Source of the DNA: Anoplolepis gracilipes
Lineage: Eukaryota > Arthropoda > Insecta > Hymenoptera > Formicidae
Length of the DNA stretch: 64,000 bases
Assembly (NCBI RefSeq): GCF_047496725.1
Contig: NC_132984.1
Location: forward strand, 6,338,001-6,402,000
Reading direction: 5' to 3'
The position numbers were made by a program, and so were the translations under genes. This document shows, piece by piece, positions 45,309-57,257 of the stretch; position 1 is the stretch's first letter, and the number at the start of each line of letters is the position of its first letter. A model generated the notes under the pieces. That model worked only from the letters and a program-made list of their open reading frames with translations. It ran no database searches and was not told the DNA's origin.

Positions 45309-46145
45309 ATGGATGGAAGAAAAACCTGCGGAGGATGTGGTACGGTAGTGGTGAAACCAATAGTTTGCAGTATATGCGACGTTGCATCGCACCCGAGCTG
45401 TATTTCTCGCACGGGACATCCACACCAAGGAAGCAAATTTTTGGATTGTGGTGCTGCTGGTGGCTCTCAATATCCTCGCCAGACTGATACTGTCAGCAAT
45501 TCATGCTTGGATAAGATCCGGGAAATGATTCGTGCGGAATTACGTTCTGAGTTTCGATCGGTATTCGCGGATTTTCGAAAGGAGTTGTTTGAGGGCTATA
45601 AAGCGGATATCAAAAAAATAAACGATAATTTGCTACAGCTATCAAGCAGGATCGATAAGCTTGAAAATTCCGGGGCGAAAGTGGTAAATAGCTCCACACC
45701 ATACGAAGAGGAGATATTAATCGAAATGTCTGAGAGGGAAAGAAGATCGAAAAACATAATTCTTTTTGACATGGATGAGCCTGAATCCGTTACGGATTCA
45801 AACATTTCGGATACTGACCTAGTCAAGGATATATTAAAAACAATCCTACCTAGGGACGTACCAAATATTAAGGTTGCTAGACTGGGGGTAAAACGTCGAG
45901 GATATTCTAGGCCAGTACGAATTACTCTTCCTTCTAAACACAATGTATTGGATGTTCTAAAGAACAAAAGAATATATACTGGTCCTGTGAAGATCTCTCA
46001 GGATAGAACAGCGAAACAGAAAACTCACTTAAAGGAACTTAGAGTGAAATTAAAGGAGATGGTTGAAGCCGGCGAAAATAAGACTATTCGTTATATCGAT
46101 GGTGTGCCAAGAATTGTAAAATCTCAAATTCCAAAAAACTCCTAA
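45309..46145 (+). CDS. LINE ORF1 protein with PHD-like zinc finger
   Basis: 278 residues expected to coat and chaperone the LINE RNA. The N-terminus has a Cys/His finger (CGGCGTVVVKPIVCSICDVA, then HPSC), followed by an amphipathic coiled-coil-like region (about 70-125, LLQLSSRIDKLENSG) and a C-terminal domain with MSERERRSKNIILFDMDEPE and VARLGVKRRGYSRPVRITLP, typical of ORF1 of CR1/jockey-type elements. It ends IVKSQIPKNS, 17 bp before the ORF2 start, so both are read from one RNA. No interruption. Confidence 0.85.
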   Translation: MDGRKTCGGCGTVVVKPIVCSICDVASHPSCISRTGHPHQGSKFLDCGAAGGSQYPRQTDTVSNSCLDKIREMIRAELRSEFRSVFADFRKELFEGYKADIKKINDNLLQLSSRIDKLENSGAKVVNSSTPYEEEILIEMSERERRSKNIILFDMDEPESVTDSNISDTDLVKDILKTILPRDVPNIKVARLGVKRRGYSRPVRITLPSKHNVLDVLKNKRIYTGPVKISQDRTAKQKTHLKELRVKLKEMVEAGENKTIRYIDGVPRIVKSQIPKNS

Positions 46146-46162
46146 AGCTTCCTCTAATTTAT

Positions 46163-48994
46163 GTGCAAAATGTTCGTGGTTTGAGAACCAAATTATCTGA
46201 CTTGCGTTGTGCTTTGAGCTCTGCTTCGGAAACCTATGATATTATTATATTAGTTGAAACGTGGTCCATTGCGGACGCTGAGCTTGGATTTGAAAATTAT
46301 AATGTATTTAGAGCAGATAGGATTATAAACTGTGACCGTTCTCGCGGAGGTGGTGTTTTGATCGCGATCCGAAATTGCTTTCGCAGTAGAATGTTAAATA
46401 TGTCTGTTTCCGATATCGAGCATATAATAGTTGAAACACAATTTAACCACAGGCGTATCGTTATCAGTGGTACATATATACCACCATGTTGTGCAGAAAT
46501 GGTTTACGAGATGCATTGCCATACTATTGAGAATATTATGCTAAACTCTAATGATGCCGATTTTATAATTGCTGGAGACTTCAATCTTCCACATGTAATT
46601 TTTAGAAATGATACGGATGGCTCTCTTTATTATGATGTCACTCGACCTTGTAGTATGATTAGACAAGCAAATGTTCTCGTAAACTATTTTAATGAATTTA
46701 ATCTTTATCAGCATAATTTTATCGGTAATGTGAATGGAAATATGCTTGATATGATATTTTCCAATTTACTAAATTTATCTGTCGAAAGAGCATTGGATCC
46801 TTTAATAGGTTGTTACAAATACCATCCAGCCCTTAAATTTGCCTTGCCTATGTCATTTAGAGAACGTGCGGATGGATCGTCTAACGTTGTTAGAAATTTT
46901 AAGCGTGCGGACTATGAGGCGATAAACGAGTATTTGGGCAGTATTTCTTGGGATAGTGAACTGGAGAGTCGCGATGTTGACGATGCTGTTGACTTCCTAT
47001 ACAAGCGCATAAATGACGTGATTACTTTATATGTACCGACGTATACAATACGCAGATCTGATTATCCGAGTTGGTTTTCTGCGGAACTTATATCTCTCAC
47101 AGTAGAAAAAAAGAAAGCTCATCGTAAATTTAAATCATCAAATTTACTTTCTGACTATCTATCATTTGTAAATCTGAAATCTCAATGTAAAACTCTATCT
47201 AAACGGGCCTGGAATAAGTATCTGCGGACAACTGAATCGGCGATCTCTCAAAATGCGAAAATATTTTGGAGTTTTATAAACAACATTAAAAATAAGAGTT
47301 CAACACCGTCTTGTATTAGTAAAAACGGCTGTTTCCTCAGGAGCGATCCATCTATTGCAGATTGTTTTGCAGATTTTTTCGAATCTGTGTATATTAAAAG
47401 CGATTTTAAGGGCGAACCAATTCCTGGTGATGAAAAATCTAAACATTATTTAGATATATTAAACCTCAATATAAACATAGGGGAGGTCTTTAATCATATA
47501 AATAAATTAAATCTAAATTCGAATCCAGGAATTGATGGCATATCTCCGCTATTCATAAAATCATGCAAATATGTCTTATCTAGAGCATTGTGGCTAATAT
47601 TCAATAAGTCACTTTCATGTGGCATTTTTCCTGAGGCTTGGAAAGTGTACATTGTTGTGCCAATCTTCAAGAGTGGAGATAAGAGTATGGTCTCAAATTA
47701 CAGGCCCATTAGTAAGCAATGTATGTTTCCTAAGCTTTTTGAAAATATTATCGCGGTAAGGATATCATTACTTGCAAGGAATGTAATCATAGGAGAGCAG
47801 CATGGATTTGTGGCGGGCCGATCGGTCTCCACAAATCTTTTGCTGTATCACGAGTATATAGTCACAGCCCTTGAGAGGAGGCTGCAAGTAGATGCAGTAT
47901 ATACTGATTTTAAAAAGGCTTTCGACAGTGTTGACCATAAAATTCTTTTCTCTAAGCTTCGTAATCTTGGTATTGATGGAAACGTATTAAAATGGATTTC
48001 TAACTATTTAACGGACAGAATTCAAACTGTAAAAATTAACACCTTTTCTAGAAATATAAAAGTCACATCGGGTGTTCCTCAAGAATCTCACTTGAGTCCG
48101 TTGTTGTTCAACCTATTTATTAACGATATTGAACAAGCTTTCAAATACTCAAAATTTTTACTCTTTGCGGACGACTTAAAAATTTTTCGACAAATTACTA
48201 GCCCTGTCGATGCCTTTTATCTTCAGCAAGATCTAATTAGTTTAGAAAAGTGGTGCACTCAAAATAGGCTCAATTTTAATATACCTAAATGTTACGTAGT
48301 ACATTTTAGTCGCAAAAATAACAATTATATACAAAATTATATTTTAAATGGAGCCCTCCTCTCGCCAGTTGACTCTATTCGTGATCTGGGGGTCTTGTTT
48401 AGTAGTGACTTGTCGTTCGATAAACATATAAAATCCATTACTTGCTCTGCGTTTAAAAAATTGGGCTTCATAAATCGTGCTTGTAAGTTTTTCAACAATG
48501 TTAACACACTAAAACTATTATATTGCTCCCTAGTGAGGCCTCAATTAGAATTCGCTTCTGTTATTTGTTTTTACACCTTTCTACGCAAATCATAATATGT
48601 CAATTGAGAGAATTCAACATCGCTTCATTCGTCGTATGAGTTTTGTTATGCAAAGCCCATGGCCGTTTTTAACCATAACTATGATGTATTGCGCGACAAT
48701 CTTGAGCTTCTAACGTTGAGTGACCGTAGAATCATGCTAGACCTAGTTTTTATGTGCAAATTATTAAACGGGAGTGTCGATTGTTCTGAACTTTTATCAA
48801 ATATAAATTTTCACGTTCCTGGCAGATCACTCAGACAACATCAACTATTTGCTGTCGAGGCTCATAAAACATCTTATGGTAGAAATAAGCCACTTGATCG
48901 GCTATGCTTGTTAGCAAATGAATTCTCATCGCGTATTGATTTTTTTCACACAAGTCCAAATCAGATTAGAAGAAATTTCCCACATTGGATTTAG
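46163..48994 (+). pseudogene. LINE ORF2: endonuclease and reverse transcriptase (frameshifted near the end)
   Basis: The 810-codon frame encodes an AP-type endonuclease (QNVRGLRTKLSDL, IILVETWS, IIAGDFNLPH) and a reverse transcriptase (GIDGISPLFIKSC, YTDFKKAFDSVDHKILFSKL, SGVPQESHLSPLLFNLFIND, and the catalytic LLFADDLKIFRQI). In GVPQESHL the usual Gly after Gln is Glu. After YCSLVRPQLEFASVI the frame shifts near 48580, again near 48658, and the C-terminus continues from 48659 (VFNHNYDVLRDNLELL to 48994). These shifts would remove about 135 C-terminal residues, so this copy is probably inactive. Confidence 0.85.
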
Positions 48995-49178
48995 TCGCCG
49001 TTTTCTCAAATTTATTATATTTCATTAATTATCGTCTTTATATTCTATACTATTAGTGAAAATTTCTTAGACTGTATTTTTGTATTTTTGTATTTTGTTG
49101 TATATTCCTTTAAAAGTGTACTAGAGGGAGCTTTGTCCGTTGATTTTTGGAAATAAAAAAAAAAAAAAAAATTTCTTT

Positions 49179-49506
49179 TGTGAGAGAGAGTGTGTGTGTG
49201 TGAGAGAAAGAGAAGATGCATTTGTTTTATGTACGCGTGATTGGTGTGTACGTATGATTGATGCATGATTGGCAGCGAAATGCGCGACGCGCGTATGCAT
49301 ACATGAGAGCGCGACATAAGTCCGCGACAATTGAATAGCAAAAAAAAAATATTATGACACATCAGAAGAAGACATTAAGACATTAGTGTGTGTGCAGTTT
49401 TATCGCGAGGTTTCTTTTTGAGGTGATTTAATTTTCCGTTTGATTAGTGTCCCTTTTCTTTCGGGATAGTTTAACTATTTAATAAATAGCAAGAAAATAT
49501 CCCACA
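49179..49506 (+). repeat. 5' LTR of the Gypsy element
   Basis: Begins TGTGAGAGAGAGTGTGTG and ends TATCCCACA. It is 98% or so identical by eye to the 3' LTR. Confidence 0.9.
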
Positions 49507-49519
49507 TATTTTATAAAAA

Positions 49520-50690
49520 CAAAAATATATAAAAAATGTGAAAAATGTAATAAAAAACATGAAAAGATTAAGAAAGTTAAATCACATGAAGAGCACGTGC
49601 AATTATTTTCAATAAATTTTTTCATCAATTAAATTTGGTCTTCAATTAATTAGTAGTATAGGTAAAGTTTGTATTTCCTTTGTAACAAACAAAACATTTT
49701 TGGAGATAACACCCATCTATTTTCCTGTTTCTTTATTTTTATTAGCAAGTATTAATAGTAAAATTATTTTATTTAATAATGTTATAAAATAATTCATTAA
49801 TTTGATGCATTATAAATACACAAAATATAAATAAAGTTTTTGTCATAATTTGTCATATTTACAGAATATGGCTATAATACTGTCTATTGTTTATATTATT
49901 GTATATTGTTAGTGTATAAGAATTACAATTTAAATTGAAGATTATATACTGCATACTTTATTTTATATTAAAACAAGAAGGTTGATATTTTGAGTAATTA
50001 TGTATATTACACAATTTAAACAGTTTACTTCTTTGAAAACTTATACTAATGCAATTAGTTTAGTGTTTTTTAAAAATTCATGATAATATTACTTATTTTA
50101 ATTTCAGATGGCCTACAGCTAGAAAACATTATAACAAGCAGTTTAAGGAAAATGAACAAAAAGAGTCTGAAAAGAATGAACAAAAAGATAAAAAAAGTTT
50201 AAACTTTATAAAAATGGGCATTTATTGTATGAAACAATTACAAGACGGTACAAAACTTAAACATAATAATTCTTACTATCAATTAATCAATAAAGTAATG
50301 CAAATGGGGCACCTATGTGGGTTAGATGTAGGTAATATGTCGTTAGATAAGAAGAAGTATAAAAATGAAAGAGATATAACAAGTTCTTTCGAAATGGATG
50401 AGCTTAAAAATTTGCTTACTCAATTATCACGGTAAGATTATATAAATTAAGGTACTATTAACTTTATGGACTAACGTATATATCGCATAGTTAATATGTA
50501 AATTTTTCAGAAAATCTGTTTGCAAACACTTAACGGACAAATATTACAGTCTGAAAGTCTTTATCTTCCTGAAGCAACATAAACTGCAGAGAAAATTGGA
50601 CAAATTTGAAGAACAACCTTGCATAATGCAACTTATGGAACAATGTGCTACTTTTATGGCAGAGAAGTTACAGCCTCAAAAGGAAGTATT
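49520..50690 (+). pseudogene. Unrecognised spliced gene fragment inside the Gypsy element
   Basis: Exon 50108-50431 (TTTCAG acceptor, GTAAGA donor) and exon 50511 to about 50690 (TTTTTCAG acceptor) join in phase. They encode about 165 charged, Lys-rich residues, with MGHLCGLDVGNMSLDKKKYK, then SFEMDELKNLLTQLSRK across the junction, and KFEEQPCIMQLMEQCATFMA. Upstream, 49523-49620 reads KKCEKCNKKHEKIKKVKSHE with EHVQL, a possible C2H2 finger, in an open frame. I do not recognise the protein. Composition is unlike the GC-richer pol that follows. The coding frame is lost where gag begins, about 50690. It may be a host exon set or part of another transposon. Confidence 0.5.
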
Positions 50691-53600
50691 ATATACCGAT
50701 TGACAAAGACGATATGTTAGATTATCTAATTGAGGGAATTCCCGACCGAGCGTTATGCAATCAGGCGCGTATACAGTGCTTCACGACTAAAGAATCACTA
50801 ATTGATGCGTTCGACAAGATAACATTACGGGAGCAACCGACGGTGAGTTCAACACAGCAAGAAAAACGAAGTGTCATGTCAACGAAGTCTATGCGTGGTG
50901 GAAAGCGCGCGGAGGCCGAAAAGGATGAGTCTGTCAACGATGGAAAGAAGACAAATCGTAAAAGCTGCTTCAACTGCGGATTGTCAGGTCACGTGAGCGC
51001 GGAATGTCCCTCGAAGGGATTGGGCCCGAAATGTTTCAATTGTGGCGAATATGGACACATCGCGCCGAAATGCCCAAAGAAAAACGAGACAATAAAGGAA
51101 GTCTGCGCAGCAGCGTACATCCCGCACAAGAAGTATTCGAAAACAGTGACGATTTTGGACAAGAACATCGAAGCGCTTATTGACACCGGAAGCGATCTGA
51201 CCCTAATGTGCAAAGATGAATACACAAAAATAGGTTCCCCTTCCCTTCAGCCGACCGAAGTGCGATTCACAGGAATGGGCTCACCCGCCCACACAGCCAT
51301 GGGAGAATTTCAGACGAAGATTACAATAGACGGACATTATTTCTCAATTCTTATACGTGTTGTTGCAGATGCTGTATCTCGCCAAAGATTATTAATTGGA
51401 GCCGATTTTCTAGGGTCGAGAAACTTTCACGCAAGGAAGGGTATGATTTACATTGACTCCGACGACGAGGACTTACCCGAGATTCTACAGATTAATGTGC
51501 TTGATGAAAATGATGTCGAAAAGGTTGATCTTTCTCACATCGAAGACAAAGATACGAAGGAGCGAATTGCGGCGTGGATCGAAAATTACAAACCTAATAA
51601 GACGACAGAGACGACCATAACCATGAGACTCGTATTAAAAGACGATACAGCGGTGTATCAAAAAGCAAGGCGTCTTGCGCCTGCCGAGAGAGACATCGTG
51701 AACACTCAGATCGCGGAGTGGCAAAATCAAGGCATCGTCCGACCCTCAACATCTGAATACGCCAGCCCTGTGCTCTTTAAAAAGAAGGATGGAACGCATC
51801 GATTATGTGTGGATTACCGACTCCTCAACAAGAAGATTGTCCGAGATCGGTACCCGTTGCCACTAATTGAAGACCAGCTGGACCGGCTGCAGGGCGCGAA
51901 GGTCTTCAGTACCCTTGATCTAAAAAATGATTTCTTCCACGTACCAGTTGAACCCGCAAGTATAAAGTATACAGCATTTATTATCCCCGACGGACAGTTC
52001 GAATTTTTGCGCGTTCCTTTTGGTCTGTGCAACTCACCGTCAGTTTTCCAACGGTACGTGAACGCAATTTTTCGAAACGCCATTCGAGACGGAATAGTTT
52101 TAACCTATATGGATGATCTCATTGTCCTCTCTAACAACCATGAAGATGGATTGAAAAGGCTAAGCATAATATTTGAGAGCAAGCAAGGCTGGTCTGAACA
52201 TCAACTGGAAGAAGTGCTGTTTTCTGAAGAGACGCGTTGAGTTCCTGGGTCACATCATTGAAAATGGTACTGTTCAGCCGTCAGAACGAAAAATTGAGGC
52301 AGTCAAACGTTTTGCTGAACCAATGAACATTCGACAAGTGCAAGCTTTCCTGGGATTAACGGGCTATTTCAGAAAATTTATTGCCAACTATTCGAGAATC
52401 GCACGACCTCTTTCAAACCTTTTACGAGCCGACGCCAAATTCAGTTTTGATACTGATGAAAGAGAGGCGTTTGAGTCTCTGAAGACACATCTTAGTTGCC
52501 GACCTGTGCTTAATCTATACCGAATGGAAGCTGAGACGGAACTCCACACTGACGCATCAAAGTACGGCTACGGAGCCATTCTTTTGCAACGCGACGAAGA
52601 CGATGGATTTCTACATCCGGTATATTTCGCGAGTGGTAAAACCACACCGGCGGAGGAGAAATATTCAAGCTACGAGCTCGAGGTATTGGCTATCATCAGA
52701 GCTCTTCGGCGATTTCGAGTATACCTATTGGGTATACGTTTCAAGATCGTGACTGACTGTAAGGCTTTTACTATGACGATGGGCAAAAAGGACCTTTGCG
52801 TTCGAGTAGCGCGGTGGGCGCTGTTATTAGAGGAATTCCAATATTCCATAGAGCACCGATCAGGACGAAGCATGAGACACGTCGATGCTTTAAGTCGAAA
52901 TCCGCTTCCTGTCTGTTTGACGATCAACGAGAGTTCAGAAAGTCTAACGGCGCGGCTCAGGAATGCACAAAAAGACGACGACGACCTAAAAGAAAAGATC
53001 GAGAAAGCGAGAGAAGGACGACTCAAGGGTTACACTATGCAACGCGGTTTACTATATAAAGATGTCGGCGACGAGGTACGTGTTGTGATTCCTAGGTCAA
53101 TGCAATTGCAGCTAATACGAAAGATGCATGAACAAGGCCATTTCGCAACGAACAAAACGGAGACACTCATCCAAAACGACTACTGGATACCTGGTTTAAG
53201 ATCAAAAGTGGAAAAGGTGATTCAGAACTGCATTCCGTGTATCCTGGCCGAGCGACGACAAGGAAAACAAGAAGATTTTCTTAATCCTCTCGAGAAAGGC
53301 AGCGTACCCTTTGATACTTTCCACATTGATCACCTGGGTCCGTTGCCATCTACCAAAAAGTCTTACGCGCACATTCTTGTTTTAATAGATGCTTTCAGCA
53401 AATTTGTTTGGCTGTATGGAACAAAATCGACGACGTCAGCGGAAGTTATTGACCGGCTACGAAAGCCTATATCTTTACCAATCCTCGAAGAATTATCTCC
53501 GACAGAGGTACGACGTTTACTTCCAAGGAGTTCGAGACTTACTGCCGTGAGGAGGGCATCGAACACACTTTAACGACTACGGGGATACCCAGAGCCAATG

Positions 53601-54219
53601 GTCAGGTAGAAAGGGTAAATCGTACTCTAATACCGCTATTGACAAAGCTTTCAGCGCCCAACCCGAACGAATGGTACCGACATTTGGATGTTGCACAAAG
53701 ATGTCTCAACACTTCACCGCATCGAAGCACCGGAGCAACACCTTTTCGGTTGATATTTGGAGTAGACGCACGATTATCAGATGACCACAAATCAAAGAGC
53801 TCTTGAACAACGAGCTAATCACCACGTTTGACAATGAGCGAGAAGAACTGCGTCGTCAAGCAAAAGAGAACATCCAACGAACCCAATTAGAAAACAAGCG
53901 TAATTTCAATAAAGGCAGAAAGAAAGCCTTCCAATATCGTGAAAACGATATCGTTGCCATTCGTCGTACGCAACTAGGACCTGGTTCTAAGTTCACTCAT
54001 AAATTTTATGGACCATATGAGATTATCAAAGTCCTGCGCAATGATCGCTACGTAGTGCGCCGGATAGGAGAAGGCGAAGGACCCAAGCAGACCTCATCTG
54101 CCGCTGATTCCATGAAGCCTTGGACAAGCGATGACGGCGAAGACCTATACCAGAGTGAAGAAGAAGATAAAGGCAGCGGACATTCGGGGCGAGTGTCCGG
54201 TCAGAATGGCCGAGTGTGA
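50690..54219 (+). pseudogene. Gypsy gag-pol polyprotein (gag 5'-truncated, frameshifted)
   Basis: The frame to 52240 encodes the end of gag (DDMLDYLIEGIPDRALCN), two intact knuckles (CFNCGLSGHVSAEC and CFNCGEYGHIAPKC), protease (ALIDTGSDLTLM) and reverse transcriptase (LCVDYRLLNKKIVRDRYPLP and YMDDLIVL). A shift near 52190 leads into the frame ending at 53573: RT thumb (FLGHIIENGTVQPSERKIEA), RNase H (ETELHTDASKYGYGAILLQR), and integrase (KMHEQGHFATNKTE with CIPC, then FHIDHLGPLPSTKKSYAHIL). A shift near 53463 is needed to reach the rest of the core (SDRGTTFTSKEF and NGQVERVNRTL), and another near 53775 to reach the C-terminal domain (53803-54219: KFYGPYEIIKVLRNDRYVV). Three frameshifts and the missing gag start make it non-autonomous despite its youth. 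Confidence 0.88.
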
Positions 54220-54546
54220 GAGAGAGTGTGTGTGTGTGAGAGAAAAAGAAGATGCATTTGTTTTATGTACGCGTGATTGGTGTGTACGTATGATTGATGC
54301 ATGATTGGCAGCGAAATGCGCGACGCGCGTATGCATACATGAGAGCGCGACATAAGTCCGCGACAATTGAATAGCAAAAAAATAAATATTATGACACATC
54401 AGGAGAAGACATTAAGACATTAGTGTGTGTGCAGTTTTATCGCGAGGTTTTTTTTTGAGGTGATTTAATTTTCCGTTTGATTAGTGTCCCTTTTCTTTCG
54501 GGATAGTTTAACTATTTAATAGATAGCAAGAAAATATTATCCCACA
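54215..54546 (+). repeat. 3' LTR of the Gypsy element
   Basis: Begins TGTGAGAGAGAGTGTGTG immediately after the last pol codons and ends TATTATCCCACA. The few differences from the 5' LTR include one AAG/GAG-type substitution, poly-A length changes and a 3-bp indel near the end. Confidence 0.9.
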
Positions 54547-55308
54547 CTTTTATATACAGATCCTGTTGCATTGCAAGGAAAATTGCCTAATATTGAATAA
54601 CATTTTTTATGCTTACACATCGCTATAAGAATTTTATCAGTTCATCAGAGTGTATTAGGCTTAATGCATATGCAAAATCTTTAATTCGATATTTTATTGA
54701 AAAGTAAAAAAATATATGGTAAGAAACATATAACGTGCATAATCTCTTGCATCTTTGCGATGATGTATTATTATTTGGAAAACTTGATAATTTTAGTGCA
54801 TTTAAATTCAAAAGTTATTTGAGTCAGATAAAAAGAAAAAATGAAGAATGCACAGTATCCCTTACAATAAATATATAATAGAGTTGTTGAAGATAGAAAG
54901 CTAACATCTGCTAACAAGTTTAATTTACGTGAAAAAAATGACAACTCTTTAATAATTAATGAAAATAGAAAAATTTATAGATATTATAAAAAAATGTCTT
55001 TTGAAAATTTTACAATATTATTAGCTCAAAGAAAATAACTGTGTTCTTTTAAGAAATTCTAATTATATGCTTATTTCAAATATTTATAAAAATGAAAGTA
55101 ATGACATAAAAATAACTGGAAAAATTTTTCAAAATATATCAAATTTCATAGAAAAGCCTTCATTTAGTTTAGCTATAAAAGTCGTTGAATGATACATGAA
55201 ACATCAAATACAGCAACATTTGATTGTAAAGATATAAAAATATAATGTTTAATTTTACCAATGAATGATAAATTTGCAGTAATTCCATTATTACACAACA
55301 ATTTGTAA
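54547..55308 (+). pseudogene. Transposase-like gene, 3' part
   Basis: This continues the gene interrupted at 45165: LLYTDPVALQGKLPN follows directly once both insertions are removed. Further matches to the same family are TLHRYKNF-type sequence (LTHRYKNFISSSECIRLNAY, then KSLIRYFIEK), CVLLRNSNYMLISNIYKN-type sequence, and the C-terminal LPMNDKFAVIPLLHNNL before TAA at 55306. Frame changes occur in between. Part of this stretch (54930-55560) is repeated at 58155-58605. Confidence 0.7.
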
Positions 55309-55656
55309 TATCTATTACATATTAAAGTATTATGTTCACATGTAAAGTTTAAATATTATTTTGACATTTAATAATTTTTTTCTAATTTATATTTAATTAA
55401 AATTGTCACTTTTTGTACAATTTTAATCGTAATAAAATGTTATTATGATTAATAATAAATTAAATTTTAATAGTAGTTTAATATAAGTGCTATATATAAA
55501 ATAACAGTAGTAGTTATTTTCCCTGGTCTTTTAAGATAACATTTGTCATCAGTGTTATATGAGAAAGTATCTTTAAGTTAAGTATGAATAAATAAACTGT
55601 TATAAGTATAATTAAATTTTTAAAATTTGCATTTTTAAATGATATATTGTTTGCAG

Positions 55657-56403
55657 TTACTTTATTCTGTTGTAAAATTTAATACCGAGTACGAGGGAGA
55701 CGAAATATATTCTGTAGTACAAACTATATGGTTAAAAGAAAATATTCCTACTGATCTAAAAAAGATACTCGAAATTGCATCATTAAATGTAAAAAATCTC
55801 AGAATGATTGGATTATGCACCCGGTTATCGTAATTGATAAATATGGTAAGTATATTTGCTTACATAATTAATAGTAAAGAGCAGCATACAAATATAATTT
55901 TATTATTATTTTGTGTATGTATTTATTGTATGTATGGCTGTATGTAAGTATATATGTATACAGGGTGATGCCAAACGGTTCAGCCACTTATGAACAAATT
56001 ACTTTTAATAAACATCTAGAAATGCTTTTATAAATAGTTAAATTTAGGTCTAAAAAAGGTTTAAAAATGTATTTGAGCATTTTTCCAGGAATTTTTACAT
56101 ATGTTTTAAAGAAAACTTTCTATTCAGATTTTTTATTAAATCACAAAGTTTGATTGGAACTTTTGACACCTCGTATGTATATAAATTTTTATTTTGTGTG
56201 TGTGCAAAATATTAATGACATCTTGAAAAAAATTAATTTTTATAGATTCATATGAACATGCCCTCCAAAAGAAGAGAAGGTTAATGGAAGACAAAAGCAA
56301 TACCGAATCGAAATCTCAATTAGGCCGTAGATTAAGAAATAAAAAAGTTTCATTTCACATTTTAGAAAAAAATGAAAATCGCGAGTTATACTTATACAAT
56401 TAA
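55657..56403 (+). pseudogene. DUF4806-type protein, N-terminal two exons
   Basis: Exon 55657-55845 begins LLYSVVKFNTEYEGDEIYSV and continues VQTIWLKEN; after a frame change near 55750 it reads CKKSQNDWIMHPVIVIDKY up to a GTAAGT donor. Exon 56246-56403 (TTTTATAG acceptor) joins in phase with DSYEHALQKKRRLMEDKS and ends in a basic tail at TAA 56401. The order (Y-S-V-V-x-F, W-L near 30, then D-W-x-x-H-P-V, then D-S-Y-E-x-A) matches the N-terminal half of DUF4806-containing proteins known from insects; the DUF4806 domain itself is absent. It lies 350 bp after the transposase-like gene on the same strand. Confidence 0.55.
55965..56180. repeat. Unclassified insertion in the DUF4806-like intron
   Basis: A block starting ACAGGGTGATGCCAAACGGT and ending near GGAACTTTTGACACCTCGTA lies between the two exons. 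It resembles the edges of small DNA elements but shows no convincing inverted repeat. Confidence 0.3.
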
Positions 56404-57169
56404 ATAAATAAATGTATTAATCCATGTATTATTTCATGAAATGTTATTATTCCATCCATTTCAATTCCGAATATATGTATATAAGCAATTATGTATAATA
56501 TAATTGTTGTTAGTAAAAACTTTTAACAACATAACTTTGTTGACTTTAATCTATTTTTACATATAATATATTAAAATAACAATATATATTATACTTGAAA
56601 ATAGTTTAAATTGGTATATTATGTAGTTAAAAGTTTTACTATTGACTATAAATGTATTATTGTGTATGTAGCTATAAATATATTATGGCAATATATCATA
56701 GTAAAATTTAAATATATTTCCACAAAATGTTTATGATACAATATCAAGAAATGTTTCTATAATGTTTTATATATAAGTACCTGAATGCGGACATTAACCG
56801 TTGTTATCTTTCTAAAATGTTTCTATATACATCTCTAAAACAATTCACAAAGAAACATTATTGAAACGTATTAAATACGTTACTTTGTATAGTGGGTTAT
56901 TCCTTAAATTTTTAATATTCTCTTTTTAAAATAATAAATAAATAATATATATTTCTAACAGTTTATAATAATATGCATTTATAACAATTTAGTTATAGAA
57001 ATTTCGTAAAGGAGTGCAAAAAAAGAAAGAAACTGAGAACAAAAAATAAAAGCCAATTAAAAAAAAAGAAAGGTCAGTTCAATCAAACAACCAACAAAGA
57101 AACGATCTCCTTTAAAATGTTTGCAACATTTATTTTTCAAGAAAAGATATTTTATTAAGACATTCTAAA
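56404..57169. other. AT-rich stretch without a recognisable gene
   Basis: No open frame or repeat structure that I can support. Confidence 0.5.
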
Positions 57170-57257
57170 ATAAATTTGAAACACGAAAAAAGATATATCA
57201 AAAACTATTAAAAGTTTTTTAAAAAGTTTAGAAAATGAACAAATAAATGGATTTATA

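Larger units (their letters stand above)
45166..49169 (+). mobile_element. Jockey/CR1-superfamily LINE, near full length
   Basis: A 4-kb non-LTR retrotransposon with a short 5' leader, ORF1, ORF2 and a poly(A) tail (49151-49171). It is bounded by the target duplication AATTT (45161-45165 and 49170-49174). It interrupts the transposase-like gene: removing it and the Gypsy element restores the reading across the junction (EFRQF then LLYTDP). The 5' end appears nearly complete, since ORF1 starts 143 bp in. Confidence 0.88.
49179..54546 (+). mobile_element. Ty3/Gypsy LTR retrotransposon, recent, with foreign exons inside
   Basis: LTRs of about 330 bp lie at 49179-49506 and 54215-54546, both beginning TGTGAGAGAG and ending CCCACA, and differ at only a handful of positions, so insertion was recent. 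The 4-bp target duplication is CTTT (49175-49178 and 54547-54550). The interior has a truncated gag, protease, reverse transcriptase, RNase H and integrase, with frameshifts. Just after the 5' LTR there is no primer-binding site; instead 49507 to about 50690 holds AT-rich DNA with spliced exons unrelated to retroelements. Confidence 0.9.
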
